From: Mycobacterium sp.
GTDB taxonomy: Bacteria; Actinomycetota; Actinomycetes; Mycobacteriales; Mycobacteriaceae
Assembly (NCBI GenBank): GCA_016197405.1
Contig: JACPVR010000023.1
Coordinates: forward strand, 62,001-126,000
DNA length: 64,000 nt
Reading direction: 5' to 3'
A program made the position numbers and the translations under genes. Of the stretch, positions 6,202-15,044 are shown one piece after another. Under the pieces are notes generated by a model. That model was not told where the DNA came from and searched no databases. It was given only the letters and a program-made list of their open reading frames with translations. How positions within the stretch are numbered: position 1 is the stretch's first letter; each line of letters begins with the position of its first letter.

Positions 6202-7616
6202 TGCGGCTTGTAGTTCGGATGTGTCAGCTCGAGGCGGTACTTACGCAGCAGCCGGTGCATGACGGTCTTGATCTCCAGCTGGCCGAAGACCATGCCGATG
6301 CACTTGTGTGCGCCGCCGCCGAACGGCGCGAACGCGTACCGGTGCTGCTTGTGCTCGTTGCGCGGTTCGGCGAATCGCAGCGGGTCGAACTTCTCCGGCT
6401 CGGTCCACAGCTCTTCCAGTCGGTGGTTGATCGACGGCCACGTCATCACATTGGTGCCGGCCGGTAGGAAGTAGCCCATCAGTTCGGTGTCGCGGATGGC
6501 CTGGCGGAAGTTGAACGGCAGCGGTGTGACCATGCGCAGCGCCTCGTTGATCACCAGGTCGTAGGTCTCCAGCTTGTCCAGCGACTCGAAGTCCAACGGG
6601 CCGTCGCCGATGCGCTCGGATTCCTCGCGGCAGCGGTCCTGCCACTCCGGATTCGCCGCCAGGTGGTAGGCCATCGTGGTCAGCGTCGAGGTCGAGGTGT
6701 CGTGCGCGGCCATCATCAGGAAGATCATGTGGCTCACGATGTCCTCATCGGTGAACCGTTGGCCGTCTTCGTCTTCGGAGTGGCACAGCACGCTGAACAT
6801 GTCGGTGTCGTTGGAGGCGCGCTTCTCGGCGATGCGGGAGTTGAAGTAGTTCTCCAGGGTCTCGCGGGCCTTGATGCCGCGCCACCAGCTCAGCGGCGGC
6901 ACCGGCTTGCGCACGATGGCATTGCCGGCACGGGTCGTGGTGGTGAAGGCGCGGTTGACGGTGGTGACGAGCTCATGATCGGTGCCCGCCTCATGGCCCA
7001 TGAACACCACCGAGGCGATGTCGAGGGTCAGTTCCTTGATCGCCGGATAGAACAGGAAGCGTTTGTCGTTGGCCACCCAGTCGTTGGCGAGCACCTTGCT
7101 GGCCACCGAGTCGATGTGCGCGACATAACCGGTGAGCCGCGATCGGGTGAACGCCTCCTGCATGATGCGCCGGTGGAACATGTGGTCGTCGAAATCGCGC
7201 AGCATCAGGCCGCCCTCGAAGAACGGGCCGATCACCGGGTCCCACGCGCGCTGCGAGAAATCCTTGTTCCGGTTGGAGAAGACCGCCTGGGTGGCATCCG
7301 GGCCCAGGGCCAGCACCGCGGGCAACACGGGGGAGTGCACGTAGTGGATCGGCCCGTGCTTGCGGTACATGTGCAGGACGAAGTCGGGTCCCCCGCGGAA
7401 CATCTCGATCATGTGGCCCAGCACCGGAAGGCCACCGTCGCCGGTGATGGTCTTGAGGCCGCTGTCGGCGGGCGCCGCCGCCAGCGGGAACTGGTCCCAC
7501 TCGTGTTCGAGCAGCCGCTTCTCGATGGCGCCCATACCCGGAATGGTGTTCGGGGTCGGGGTGAGTCTGCGCTTGGCCTGGTCGAGAAGGTAGCGGGGGG
7601 TGCTGATCGTCGTCAT
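6135..7616 (-). CDS. cyp136: Cytochrome P450, CYP136 type
   Basis: This 493-residue P450 is probably the ortholog of Rv3059. Visible motifs are the I-helix oxygen-binding stretch MAAHDTSTST, the ExxR pair EALR, and the heme loop FAPFGGGAHKCIG with ligand Cys439. It is a soluble monooxygenase needing a ferredoxin and reductase from elsewhere; the natural substrate is not evident (sterol- or lipid-like molecules are common for mycobacterial P450s). It is divergent from a TetR gene followed by an SDR, the same trio as in M. tuberculosis, which suggests a shared pathway or regulation by that TetR. A TTGACA-like -35 and an inverted repeat lie in the 140-bp divergent gap. Confidence 0.92.
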   Translation of the reverse strand: MTTISTPRYLLDQAKRRLTPTPNTIPGMGAIEKRLLEHEWDQFPLAAAPADSGLKTITGDGGLPVLGHMIEMFRGGPDFVLHMYRKHGPIHYVHSPVLPAVLALGPDATQAVFSNRNKDFSQRAWDPVIGPFFEGGLMLRDFDDHMFHRRIMQEAFTRSRLTGYVAHIDSVASKVLANDWVANDKRFLFYPAIKELTLDIASVVFMGHEAGTDHELVTTVNRAFTTTTRAGNAIVRKPVPPLSWWRGIKARETLENYFNSRIAEKRASNDTDMFSVLCHSEDEDGQRFTDEDIVSHMIFLMMAAHDTSTSTLTTMAYHLAANPEWQDRCREESERIGDGPLDFESLDKLETYDLVINEALRMVTPLPFNFRQAIRDTELMGYFLPAGTNVMTWPSINHRLEELWTEPEKFDPLRFAEPRNEHKQHRYAFAPFGGGAHKCIGMVFGQLEIKTVMHRLLRKYRLELTHPNYKPHYDFGGMPVPIDGMPIVLRPIG

Positions 7617-7705
7617 CTACGACTCCTAGTCAGATAACTCGGGATGCAGGGCGATCCGTCGGGCTGCTGTGGCGTGGGCCACCTATCAACATCTCAGCGG
7701 CCAAT

Positions 7706-7719
7706 TTGACGGCTGTCAA
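7706..7719. promoter_or_regulatory. Candidate TetR operator / cyp136 -35 region
   Basis: TTGAC (7706-7710) and GTCAA (7715-7719) form an inverted repeat with a 4-bp spacer in the cyp136-tetR gap. Read on the minus strand the same bases give TTGACA, followed 17 bp later by TGAGAT, a plausible promoter for cyp136. Position suggests a site where the divergent TetR could repress cyp136. The arms are short, so confidence is moderate to low. Confidence 0.4.
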
Positions 7720-7756
7720 GTTTCATTCCTGCCCTGGTGTGGTGCAAGGTGAACGG

Positions 7757-8413
7757 GTGACTGTTTCCGAGCAGCCCGCAGGCGCCGGCGCGGCACCCCG
7801 CCGTCGCGGCGACCGGCAGCGTCAAGCCATCGTTGATGCGGTGCGTGAACTGCTGGAAGAAACGCCGTTCGCCGACCTGTCCGTCTCCGCCATCAGCGAT
7901 CGCGCCGGTGTGGCCCGCTCCGGCTTCTACTTCTACTTCGACTCCAAGTACGCGGTACTGGCGCAGATCCTCGACGAGGCCACCCAGGAACTCGAGGAGC
8001 TGACGCAGTACTTCGCACCGCGCGGTCCCGACGAGTCGCCCGCGGCGTTCGCCTCCCGGATGGTGGGCAGTGCGGCGCTGGTTTTCGCCCATAACGACCC
8101 GGTGATGTCGGCATGCACCGCGGCACGCGCCACCGACACCGAGATCCGGCGCATCCAAGACGAGCAGATGACCACGGTCATCGATCAGATCGTCAAGGTG
8201 GTACAGACCGAGATCGACGCCGGTTCGGCACATCCGATCTCCAGCGACCTCCCGATGCTGATCCGCACGCTCGGCGCCACAACGGTGATGGCGCTGTCGG
8301 GCGAGCCGGCATTTCTGGGGCCCACCGGCGATATCGCGCAAGTGGTGAGCATCCTGGAGAAGCTGTGGCTGACGGCTCTCTGGGGCGGCGCCACGGGCGC
8401 CTCCGCAAGCTGA
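7757..8413 (+). CDS. TetR-family regulator (Rv3058c type)
   Basis: This 218-residue repressor has an N-terminal helix-turn-helix (DRQRQAIVDAVRELLEE ... LSVSAISDRAGVARSGFYFYF, about 17-62) and a long C-terminal ligand domain. GTG 7757 is chosen because AAGGTG sits just before it and the protein then starts with a short basic leader; in-frame starts further upstream lack support. It is divergent from cyp136 and 26 bp upstream of the SDR gene, so it likely controls both. The inducer is unknown. Confidence 0.88.
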   Translation: MTVSEQPAGAGAAPRRRGDRQRQAIVDAVRELLEETPFADLSVSAISDRAGVARSGFYFYFDSKYAVLAQILDEATQELEELTQYFAPRGPDESPAAFASRMVGSAALVFAHNDPVMSACTAARATDTEIRRIQDEQMTTVIDQIVKVVQTEIDAGSAHPISSDLPMLIRTLGATTVMALSGEPAFLGPTGDIAQVVSILEKLWLTALWGGATGASAS

Positions 8414-8439
8414 GCGATACCGCCGGTATCGTCGGGCGT

Positions 8440-9333
8440 ATGCCGGACGCGTTCGCACAGAAGCGATGTCTCCTCACCGGCGCTGCCAGCGGGATCGGCC
8501 GCGCCACCGCCCTGGAGTTGGCGCGCCGCGGCGCGGAGCTCTACCTGACCGACCGGGACGCCGAGGGGCTCGAACAGACCGTCGCCGACGCCCGCGCCCT
8601 GGGTGCCGTCGTCGCCGAACACCGTGCGCTGGACATCTCCGACTACGACGAGGTCGCCCGATTCGCCGCGGACATCCACTCCCGGCATCCGGCGATGGAC
8701 GTGGTGATGAACATCGCCGGTGTGTCGGCGTGGGGCACCGTCGACCGGCTCAGCCACCGCCAATGGCGGTCGATGATCGATATCAACCTGATGGGACCGA
8801 TCCACGTGATCGAGACGTTCGTGCCGCCCATGGTGGCCGCGCGGCGCGGCGGTCACCTGGTCAATGTCTCCTCGGCGGCCGGCATCGTCGCACTGCCCTG
8901 GCATGCGGCGTACAGCGCAAGCAAATACGGGCTGCGCGGGCTGTCGGAGGTGCTGCGTTTCGACCTGGCCCGCGAACGCATCGGAGTTTCGGTGGTGGTT
9001 CCCGGGGCGGTGCGGACCCCGTTGGTGAAAACGGTGGAGATCGCCGGCGTCGATCGCGAGCACCCGAAGGTGGCGCCGTGGATCGACCGGTTCTCCGGGC
9101 ACGCGGTTTCCCCCGAGCACGTAGCGCGCGCCATGCTGACCGGTATCGCCCGCAACCGGTTCCTGATCTACACCTCACCCGATATCCGTGCGTTGTACGT
9201 GTTCAAGCGGGTGGCGTGGTGGCCCTACAGCGTGGCAATGCGGCGCGTCAACGTGCTGTTCACCCGCGTGCTGCGCCCCGCGACCGCCTCGCCGCCGCTC
9301 AGCGTGACCCCCAATGCCACGCCGGAGCGCTGA
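8440..9333 (+). CDS. Short-chain dehydrogenase/reductase (Rv3057c type)
   Basis: This 297-residue SDR has the nucleotide-binding TGAASGIG (13-20), NIAG (91-94), catalytic Ser around 144-145 (VNVSSAAG), Tyr158 and Lys162 (YSASK). A C-terminal extension after about residue 245 contains a hydrophobic/basic stretch (VFKRVAWWPYSVAMRRVNVLF) that may associate with membrane. It oxidises or reduces an alcohol/carbonyl using NAD(P). It probably forms an operon with the TetR gene 26 bp upstream, and is likely linked to CYP136 chemistry. Its 3' end overlaps the convergent ATPase gene by 35 bp. Confidence 0.9.
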   Translation: MPDAFAQKRCLLTGAASGIGRATALELARRGAELYLTDRDAEGLEQTVADARALGAVVAEHRALDISDYDEVARFAADIHSRHPAMDVVMNIAGVSAWGTVDRLSHRQWRSMIDINLMGPIHVIETFVPPMVAARRGGHLVNVSSAAGIVALPWHAAYSASKYGLRGLSEVLRFDLARERIGVSVVVPGAVRTPLVKTVEIAGVDREHPKVAPWIDRFSGHAVSPEHVARAMLTGIARNRFLIYTSPDIRALYVFKRVAWWPYSVAMRRVNVLFTRVLRPATASPPLSVTPNATPER

Positions 9334-10414
9334 GCAGGCCCTGATCCGCCACCGTGGTGGCGCCGTCGCGTTTCACCAGTTCGATGGGTTCGGCGTCGGC
9401 GTCCAGCGCATCGACCAACCGCCGCGAATGTGTGACGACCACGACCTGGGTGGTGCGTGCCGCCGTCCGGATCAGCCCGGCCAGCGGCGGCACCAGATCG
9501 GGGTGCAGTGAGGTCTCCGGCTCGTTGAGGACCATCAGCGACGGTGGCGCCGGACTCAATAGCGCCGCCGCCCACAGCAGGAAACGCAGTGTGCCATCGG
9601 ATAATTCGGCAGTCCGCAGCGGCCGCATCAGACCGGGTTGGCGCAGCGAGACATCGAAGAGGCCGTCGGTGGCGGTGACGGTGACCGTCGCGCCGTCGAA
9701 CGCCCCGCCGACGGCTTCGGCGAGATCGTCGAAACCCGTCTCGATTATGGTCTGCAGCGCCGCTGCCAGGTCGGAGCCGTCTTCGGCGAGGACCGGGGTA
9801 CGGGTGCCGACCTGCGGCTGTCGTGACGGTGCCGCGGCGTCCACCCGGAACCCGTCGTAGAAACGCCAGTCGCGCAACCGGTCCCGCACCGCCGCCAGTT
9901 CGGGAAGCTGTCCGGGGTGGGCGAACTCGGCGAGCACGCTGCGGTAGGTCGGCAACGACCGGGTCAGCTCGTCGAAACCGCGACCCGACTCCGCACTTGC
10001 CTGCGCCAACGGGCCGGCCCGCTGCACCAGCGTCGAACTCGGCCGCAGCACCGGCCCGGCGAAAACCACCTCGCGCTTCAGTTCGGGATCGAGCGCGAAG
10101 GCCGACTGGGCGCCGGCCATCACCGGAAGGCCGAGATCGGCGATATATCCGAAATCATCTGCGGCATAACCGATCTCCAACTCGACCGGCCTGTTGCGCG
10201 TGCCCTGCCCCGCCCACAACGCCGATTGCAGCCCGCCCTCCCGGGCCAGTGAGCCGATGACCTGCCCGCGGCCGCAATCGGCCAGCAGCCGCAGCGACCG
10301 GTAAACCGATGACTTGCCGCTGCCGTTCGCACCCGTCACCACCGTCAATCGGTGTAGCGGCAGCACCACGTCCCGCAATGACCGGTACCCGCGCACCGCA
10401 ACCGTCGAGAGCAT
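9299..10414 (-). CDS. AAA-family ATPase (SMC/RecF-like, AAA_21)
   Basis: This 371-residue protein begins with the RecF/SMC-type beta strand and Walker A (VRGYRSLRDVVLPLHRLTVVTGANGSGKSS). It ends with a signature-like ELSDGTLRFLLWAAALL, Walker B SLMVLNEPETSLHP and a H-loop VVVTHSRR. The insert between is short and has no long coiled coil or TOPRIM nuclease, so it is not RecF, SbcC or an OLD nuclease. ATG 10414 leaves a 10-bp gap to the TetR gene and is preferred over a GTG at 10444 that would overlap it. It is the last gene of a phoA-tetR-ATPase run on the minus strand. Function unknown beyond ATP hydrolysis, possibly DNA related. Confidence 0.8.
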   Translation of the reverse strand: MLSTVAVRGYRSLRDVVLPLHRLTVVTGANGSGKSSVYRSLRLLADCGRGQVIGSLAREGGLQSALWAGQGTRNRPVELEIGYAADDFGYIADLGLPVMAGAQSAFALDPELKREVVFAGPVLRPSSTLVQRAGPLAQASAESGRGFDELTRSLPTYRSVLAEFAHPGQLPELAAVRDRLRDWRFYDGFRVDAAAPSRQPQVGTRTPVLAEDGSDLAAALQTIIETGFDDLAEAVGGAFDGATVTVTATDGLFDVSLRQPGLMRPLRTAELSDGTLRFLLWAAALLSPAPPSLMVLNEPETSLHPDLVPPLAGLIRTAARTTQVVVVTHSRRLVDALDADAEPIELVKRDGATTVADQGLLSAPAWHWGSR

Positions 10415-10424
10415 GTACGCGACG

Positions 10425-11078
10425 TTAGCCGGTGGCGGGGACAAGCCCTTCGGTCAATATCAGGAACTGGGCATAGGTCTCGGTCAGCCGTCCGTGCAGC
10501 AGCGGTGGCAGGTTTCGCAGATCGTCGTCCTGCTTGCTCCACAGCTCACTGACGCCCGACCACGCGATGTTGACCAGAGCCGACCAGACCGCGACCACCA
10601 GTTCGACCTTCCGGTCGTCGGGCTCGACGTTCATCCGGCGCGCCAGATCCACACACAACTCCGGTGAACGCAGGCCGAACGCCAGCGGCTGCAGCGGTGG
10701 GGAGAGATGAATGGTGCGCAGCACGCTGGCGAGGTTCGCGGCGGCCTTCGGCGGGTTCTGGGACGCCGCCCGGTCCAGGGCCGCCAGGTTGGCGTCGAGC
10801 AGACACCGCAGCGGGGGGAGGCCGTCGGGAACCCGGTACATCTCGTCGACCACCATCGCGGTGTGGGCGTCGACCACCGCCAGCAGCAACTTGTCTTTGC
10901 TGGGGAAGTAATGCGCGACGGTGCGTGGCGACACGTCCACCGCCTCGGCGATCTGGCCCACCGTGGTGCGCTGGTAGCCCTGTTTGTCGACCAGGTTGAT
11001 TGCGGCGTCGATCAGGCGAGCCCGCGTCTCCTGCTTCTTGCGCTCCCTGCGACCTGGCTGTTTTCCCTCGACCCCCAT
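10425..11078 (-). CDS. TetR-family transcriptional regulator
   Basis: This 217-residue repressor has a basic start (MGVEGKQPGRRERKKQETR) and an HTH at about 20-60 (DAAINLVDKQGYQRTTVGQIAEAVDVSPRTVAHYF). The start at ATG 11078 is 17 bp after the alkaline phosphatase stop; the open frame extends upstream but only through the phosphatase in another frame. Target and ligand are unknown. Co-transcription with the upstream phosphatase and the downstream ATPase is likely from spacing. Confidence 0.87.
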   Translation of the reverse strand: MGVEGKQPGRRERKKQETRARLIDAAINLVDKQGYQRTTVGQIAEAVDVSPRTVAHYFPSKDKLLLAVVDAHTAMVVDEMYRVPDGLPPLRCLLDANLAALDRAASQNPPKAAANLASVLRTIHLSPPLQPLAFGLRSPELCVDLARRMNVEPDDRKVELVVAVWSALVNIAWSGVSELWSKQDDDLRNLPPLLHGRLTETYAQFLILTEGLVPATG

Positions 11079-11095
11079 GCGTCGATGGTAAACGC

Positions 11096-12622
11096 TTACT
11101 TTGCCCCGCGTTCGATACCCAGCGCGTCGGTCATGGTGAAGAACAGGTCGCTCTGATCGGTCAGGGCCACCACGTTGGCTGCGCGGGGTCCGTATGCGGC
11201 GACGCGGACCTGGGTTCCGGTGTGGCCCTGGTCCTCGATGCCCACATCGGCCGAAGTTCCGTAGTTGACCACCATCTCGGCGTCGTCGGCGGTGGTGAGC
11301 ATCCGCGTCAGGCCGGGGTACATGATGTCGCGGACCCGTTCGATGGGCTGCTTGGAATCCTCGGCCAGGCCCGCCAGGTCTTCCTCGGAGTAAGGCTCCA
11401 CGATCTGGCTGGTGTGGCCGTGGTCGGCCGTCACGACGACCAGGGTGTTGCCGTCCTTGCGCGCGAAGTCGAGTGCCTTCTGTACCGCGGCGTCGAGGTC
11501 GACCGTCTCGCCGATCTGCCCGCACGGGTCGGCGGCGTGATCACGCTTGTCGATCGAGGCGCCCTCGACCTGTAGGAAGAAGCCCTTGTCCCGGCCCGCC
11601 TGACTGCCCGAGAGCACGTCGATGGCCTTCTGCGTCATATCGGCCAGCAGCGGCACGTCGGCGGTGTGCTTGGGGTTCGCCGAGCATTTCACCGCGGGCT
11701 GCAGGTAGCCCTGACGCACCGCGGGTGCGCCGGTCCAGCTGACCGGCATGTTGCCGTCGGCGAACAGCCCCAGCACCGGGGCATCCTTGTCGGCTTTGCT
11801 TATTGCGGCCAATTCGCCTGCGGTGCGCACGATCTGGTAGCCGCGCTCCTTGGCCTGGACCTCCAGGGTCTTACCTTGGTACTCACCGGCGTTCGCGGTC
11901 TGCCCGAATGTCTCGAAGCCGCCGCCCAGGGTGATATCGGGCCGGGTGGCCAGCATCTGCTCGGTCACCGAGCCGGGGCCGCCCTTCTCCAGCGACTCGG
12001 CCGGGCAGTCCTGTGCCGTCTCGACCGGGCCGTAGCAATCCCGCTCGGTGATGTGAGAGAACAGCGAGGCCGGGGTGGCGTCCTGGATCTCGGAAGTGGT
12101 GACATCGCCGGTTGCGAAACCCTGTGCCTTGGCCAGTTCCAGGATGGTCGGCTGCTTGGCGTCCTTGATGTCGATGCCCAGTGCGCCGTTGTAGGTCTTG
12201 GTGCCGGTGGTCCACGCCGTGGCGCTGGCCGCCGAGTCGGTGACGTAGTTGGGCTTGCCGTCCTTGCGCAGGGCGTAGGTGGTGTACTGCCCGGTGAGGG
12301 GTAAGGCGTCCAGGCCCTCGAAGAAGCCGCCTGCGCCCTTCTCGTAGTTACGGGCGATGGTGATCTCCGAGTCACCCATACCGTCGCCGATCAACAGGAT
12401 GATGTTGCGCGCCTTGGCATCGCCGACGGCATCGCGGATCGCGTGGGTCTGGTCGCCGTCGAGCCGGCGCGCACCGCCGGGGGCGCTCAGGTCTCCGTGG
12501 GCACCCCGCACCACGGTGGTCCCGTGGGTGTCCTTCTGCTCATCGCCGCTGCATGCCGCCAGCGGCAGCACCGCCGCTGCGCCCAGCACGGTCGCCACCT
12601 TGAGACTGGTCCTGATCGACAC
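11096..12622 (-). CDS. phoA: Alkaline phosphatase, PhoA-type lipoprotein
   Basis: This 508-residue exported phosphomonoesterase has a type II signal peptide with lipobox LPLAAC and lipidated Cys24. The alkaline phosphatase core is visible: metal ligand Asp80 in LLIGDGMGDSE, catalytic pair Asp129-Ser130 in VTDSAASATAW, metal residues in VVTADHGHTS, and GHTGTQVRVAAYGP near the C-terminus. It releases phosphate from organic esters outside the membrane during phosphate scavenging. Possible PHO-box-like half-sites lie about 36-57 bp upstream. It is the first gene of a probable run with tetR and the ATPase. Confidence 0.93.
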   Translation of the reverse strand: MSIRTSLKVATVLGAAAVLPLAACSGDEQKDTHGTTVVRGAHGDLSAPGGARRLDGDQTHAIRDAVGDAKARNIILLIGDGMGDSEITIARNYEKGAGGFFEGLDALPLTGQYTTYALRKDGKPNYVTDSAASATAWTTGTKTYNGALGIDIKDAKQPTILELAKAQGFATGDVTTSEIQDATPASLFSHITERDCYGPVETAQDCPAESLEKGGPGSVTEQMLATRPDITLGGGFETFGQTANAGEYQGKTLEVQAKERGYQIVRTAGELAAISKADKDAPVLGLFADGNMPVSWTGAPAVRQGYLQPAVKCSANPKHTADVPLLADMTQKAIDVLSGSQAGRDKGFFLQVEGASIDKRDHAADPCGQIGETVDLDAAVQKALDFARKDGNTLVVVTADHGHTSQIVEPYSEEDLAGLAEDSKQPIERVRDIMYPGLTRMLTTADDAEMVVNYGTSADVGIEDQGHTGTQVRVAAYGPRAANVVALTDQSDLFFTMTDALGIERGAK

Positions 12623-12657
12623 CGGCGCTCCTCGCTTCGCTGTGTATTGCCTGGGGG

Positions 12658-12679
12658 ATTGAACGGCACCGGGGTGAAC
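12658..12679 (-). promoter_or_regulatory. Possible phosphate-response (RegX3/PhoP-like) half-sites
   Basis: On the minus strand GTTCACC (12679-12673) is followed by GTTCAAT (12664-12658), upstream of the phosphatase. Actinobacterial phosphate boxes are direct repeats of GTTCACC-like units, normally 11 bp apart; here the spacing is 15 bp, so the match is imperfect. Reported because the downstream gene is a phosphatase. Confidence 0.3.
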
Positions 12680-12736
12680 AACGGCTGGCCGCCAGGCGAA
12701 CGTCTGCTCGACGGCCGCGGTACCGTAGGCGCTCGG

Positions 12737-13777
12737 TCAGTCCGGCATGGCCAGTTCGAGGCGCACGCCGAGCAGACGCACCGGCCGATCCAGCTCGAAA
12801 AGGCCGAGCACTGCCAGCGCGGTTGCGGTGATGACACCCGGATCGGTCGACGGTTCGTCGAGCTTACGGATCTTGGTGCGGGTGTAGAACGTCGCGGTGC
12901 GCACGGTGACCGCCACACGCGTGACGCTACGTCCCTGCTCGCTGATCTCACGTAACGCCTGCAGCGCCAGTTCGGTTATCGCCGAATCCATTTCGCCGCG
13001 CGCGGTGAGATCGCGAGGGAATGTCCTGACGTGACTTCTGGATCGGGGGACCCATGGTTGGGCACTGACCTGCGAATCGCCACCGCCCTTGGCCAGCAAC
13101 AGGATCCACAGTCCGGTGCGCGGGCCGAATGTCGAGGTGAGTAATTCGGCATCGGCGTCGGCGAGTTGGCGCACCGTGGTGATGTCGAGTGCGGCCAACT
13201 TCTTGGCGGTCTTGGGGCCGACACCCCACAGTGCGTCGACGCCACGCTCACCCATCACGGTCATCCAGTCGGCGTCGGTGAGGGTGACGATTCCGGCAGG
13301 CTTGGCGAAACCGGTGGCGACCTTGGCCCGTTGCTTGTTGTCGCTTATCCCGACCGAGCAGGACAGTCCGGTCTCGGCGGCGACGACGGTGCGGACATGC
13401 TCGGCCAGCGCGGCGGGATCGTCGGTGACCGCGCCCAGGTAGGCCTCGTCCCAGCCCCAGACCTCCAGTGGGTGCCCGAGATCGCGCAGGAGGCCCATCA
13501 CCTGTTCGGAGGCTTCGTCGTAGGCCGCCGGGTCCGACGGCAGGAACACCGCGTCGGGGCAGCGCCGGGCGGCGGCGCGCAGCGGCATGCCGGCATGCAC
13601 GCCGAATTCCCGTGCCTCATAGGACGCGCAGGTCACGACCTTGCGGGGTTCGTGCGGGTCGCCGGAGCCGCCGACGATGACCGGCAACCCGACCAGCTCG
13701 GGCCGGCGACGAAGTTCGACCGAGGCCAGAAACTGGTCCAGGTCGATATGCAGAATCCAGTGCGTCGGGGCTGTCAC
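12737..13777 (-). CDS. dinB2: Y-family DNA polymerase IV, DinB2/DinP type
   Basis: This 346-residue translesion polymerase is probably the ortholog of Rv3056. Catalytic acidic residues are Asp12 in HIDLDQFLASVE and Asp110-Glu111 in WGWDEAYLG; a helix-hairpin-helix region follows (LWGVGPKTAKKLAAL). The usual steric-gate Phe (second F of DxDxFF in E. coli DinB) is Leu17, as reported for mycobacterial DinB2 enzymes that insert ribonucleotides easily. The C-terminus has no obvious beta-clamp peptide. The GTG at 13777 overlaps the TetR stop (GTGA), so the two genes are translationally coupled and a TetR-controlled signal, not a visible SOS box, probably drives expression. Confidence 0.93.
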   Translation of the reverse strand: MTAPTHWILHIDLDQFLASVELRRRPELVGLPVIVGGSGDPHEPRKVVTCASYEAREFGVHAGMPLRAAARRCPDAVFLPSDPAAYDEASEQVMGLLRDLGHPLEVWGWDEAYLGAVTDDPAALAEHVRTVVAAETGLSCSVGISDNKQRAKVATGFAKPAGIVTLTDADWMTVMGERGVDALWGVGPKTAKKLAALDITTVRQLADADAELLTSTFGPRTGLWILLLAKGGGDSQVSAQPWVPRSRSHVRTFPRDLTARGEMDSAITELALQALREISEQGRSVTRVAVTVRTATFYTRTKIRKLDEPSTDPGVITATALAVLGLFELDRPVRLLGVRLELAMPD

Positions 13778-14382
13778 GTCCCGCACAGCTTGCGCGCCAG
13801 GCTTTCCCAGGCGTCGCCGACTTGCTCAAGGGTCAGGTTGCGATCGACGATCTGATGTTGGACGTAGTCGGCGTCGAGCAGGGCCAGCAGTGCGTCGGCC
13901 TGGGCGTCGAGGTTGCCGGTGGTGCCCGCGGCCTCCAGCAGGACCCGCACGTGTGTGCGCAGCACCATGGCGGGTGCGTTGTTGCGGGTCTGGGGGTCGC
14001 GATTGGCCGCCGACAACAACGCGTAATGCGTGTGGGCGAACCGGATGCGGTCGCGGCCGAAGGCCACCAGCCGGTCCAGCGGTGGCGCATCGGGTCCCAG
14101 TGGCGGCGGCCCGAACAGGAACGCCCGCTGGCTGGCCTGCTCGTCTTCGTCGAGCAGCACCATCATCAGCCCGGCACGGCTGCCGAAGCGGCGGAAGACC
14201 GTTCCTTTGCCGACGCCCGCCGTACGGGCGATCTCGTCCATGGTGACCGCGTCGGGGCCGCGTTCGGCGATGAGCTTGCGGGCGGCGTCGAGCAGCAGCA
14301 GCCGGTTGCGGGCTGCGTCGATTCGTTCCGAGCCGCGCTCGGAACCTTCCTCGCGCAGATATGCGGGGTTCACCTCGAGCAC
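13774..14382 (-). CDS. TetR-family regulator (Rv3055 type)
   Basis: This 202-residue repressor has the HTH at about 27-70 (LLLDAARKLIAERGPDAVTMDEIARTAGVGKGTVFRRF). GTG 14382 is used; an in-frame GTG at 14373 is equally possible. It overlaps dinB2 by 4 bp and is divergent from the FMN reductase gene across an 82-bp gap that contains a perfect 6-2-6 palindrome. It likely represses both units. The reductase suggests a redox or quinone-type inducer, which is inference only. Confidence 0.88.
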   Translation of the reverse strand: MLEVNPAYLREEGSERGSERIDAARNRLLLLDAARKLIAERGPDAVTMDEIARTAGVGKGTVFRRFGSRAGLMMVLLDEDEQASQRAFLFGPPPLGPDAPPLDRLVAFGRDRIRFAHTHYALLSAANRDPQTRNNAPAMVLRTHVRVLLEAAGTTGNLDAQADALLALLDADYVQHQIVDRNLTLEQVGDAWESLARKLCGT

Positions 14383-14403
14383 TTTAACTCAGCCGGAATA
14401 ATT

Positions 14404-14417
14404 CGGACCACGGTCCG
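14404..14417. promoter_or_regulatory. Candidate TetR operator CGGACC-AC-GGTCCG
   Basis: CGGACC (14404-14409) and GGTCCG (14412-14417) are perfect inverted repeats with a 2-bp spacer, midway between the divergent tetR and FMN reductase starts. The form CGGACC..GGTCCG is common for TetR repressors. Assignment to the adjacent TetR is by position. Confidence 0.65.
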
Positions 14418-14464
14418 GTTATCTGTGCGAGGATTGTCCGCGAACTCTCGAAAGGATGTTTTTG

Positions 14465-15019
14465 ATGTCGGATGTCAAGGTGCTCGTACTCGTCGGCAGC
14501 CTGCGGGCGGAGTCGGTAAACCGCCAGATCGCCGACGTCCTTGCGGCGCAGGTGCCCGCAGGCGTCGACGTGACGGTCTACGACGGACTCGGCGACGTGC
14601 CGTTCTACAACGAAGATCTCGACACCGCGGACGCACCGGCTGCCGTGGTCGCATTACGGGAAGCGGCCGCGCAGGCCGACGCCGCGCTGGTGGTGACGCC
14701 GGAATACAACGGCAGCATCCCCGCGGTGCTCAAGAACGCCATCGACTGGTTGTCGCGCCCGTACGGCGACGGCGCGCTGAAGGGCAAGCCGCTCGGTGTG
14801 ATCGGCGCCGCGCTGGGGCAGTACGGCGGTGTCTGGGCACACGACGACACCCGCAAGACGTTCGGTATCGCCGGCGCCAGGGTGGTCGAGTCGATCACGT
14901 TGTCGGTGCCGCTGAAGTCGCTCGACGGCGCACATCCGCGGGAGAACGCCGAACTGGTGGCCAATCTGCGCAAGGTGGTCGAGCAGCTGGTCTCCGAGGT
15001 GGGCTCGGTCGCCGCCTGA
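14465..15019 (+). CDS. NAD(P)H-dependent FMN reductase (Rv3054c type)
   Basis: This 184-residue flavodoxin-fold reductase has the FMN phosphate loop GSLRAESVNRQ near the N-terminus and the family signature PEYNGSIPAVLKNAIDWLSR at about 80-100. It reduces FMN, quinones, chromate or azo compounds with NAD(P)H in the cytosol. ATG 14465 is preferred to ATG 14456 because AAAGGA (14451-14456) is correctly spaced 8 bp before it. It is divergent from the TetR-dinB2 operon, with which it likely shares an operator. A stem-loop terminator follows 26 bp after the stop. Confidence 0.9.
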   Translation: MSDVKVLVLVGSLRAESVNRQIADVLAAQVPAGVDVTVYDGLGDVPFYNEDLDTADAPAAVVALREAAAQADAALVVTPEYNGSIPAVLKNAIDWLSRPYGDGALKGKPLGVIGAALGQYGGVWAHDDTRKTFGIAGARVVESITLSVPLKSLDGAHPRENAELVANLRKVVEQLVSEVGSVAA

Positions 15020-15044
15020 GTGGCGTACCGAACAACGATTTCCC

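Noticed and set aside
9299..10414. Defence-system ATPase (OLD/Gabija or Septu type)
   Set aside because: No TOPRIM, HNH or helicase partner is present; neighbours are a TetR and an alkaline phosphatase, so a defence role is not supported.
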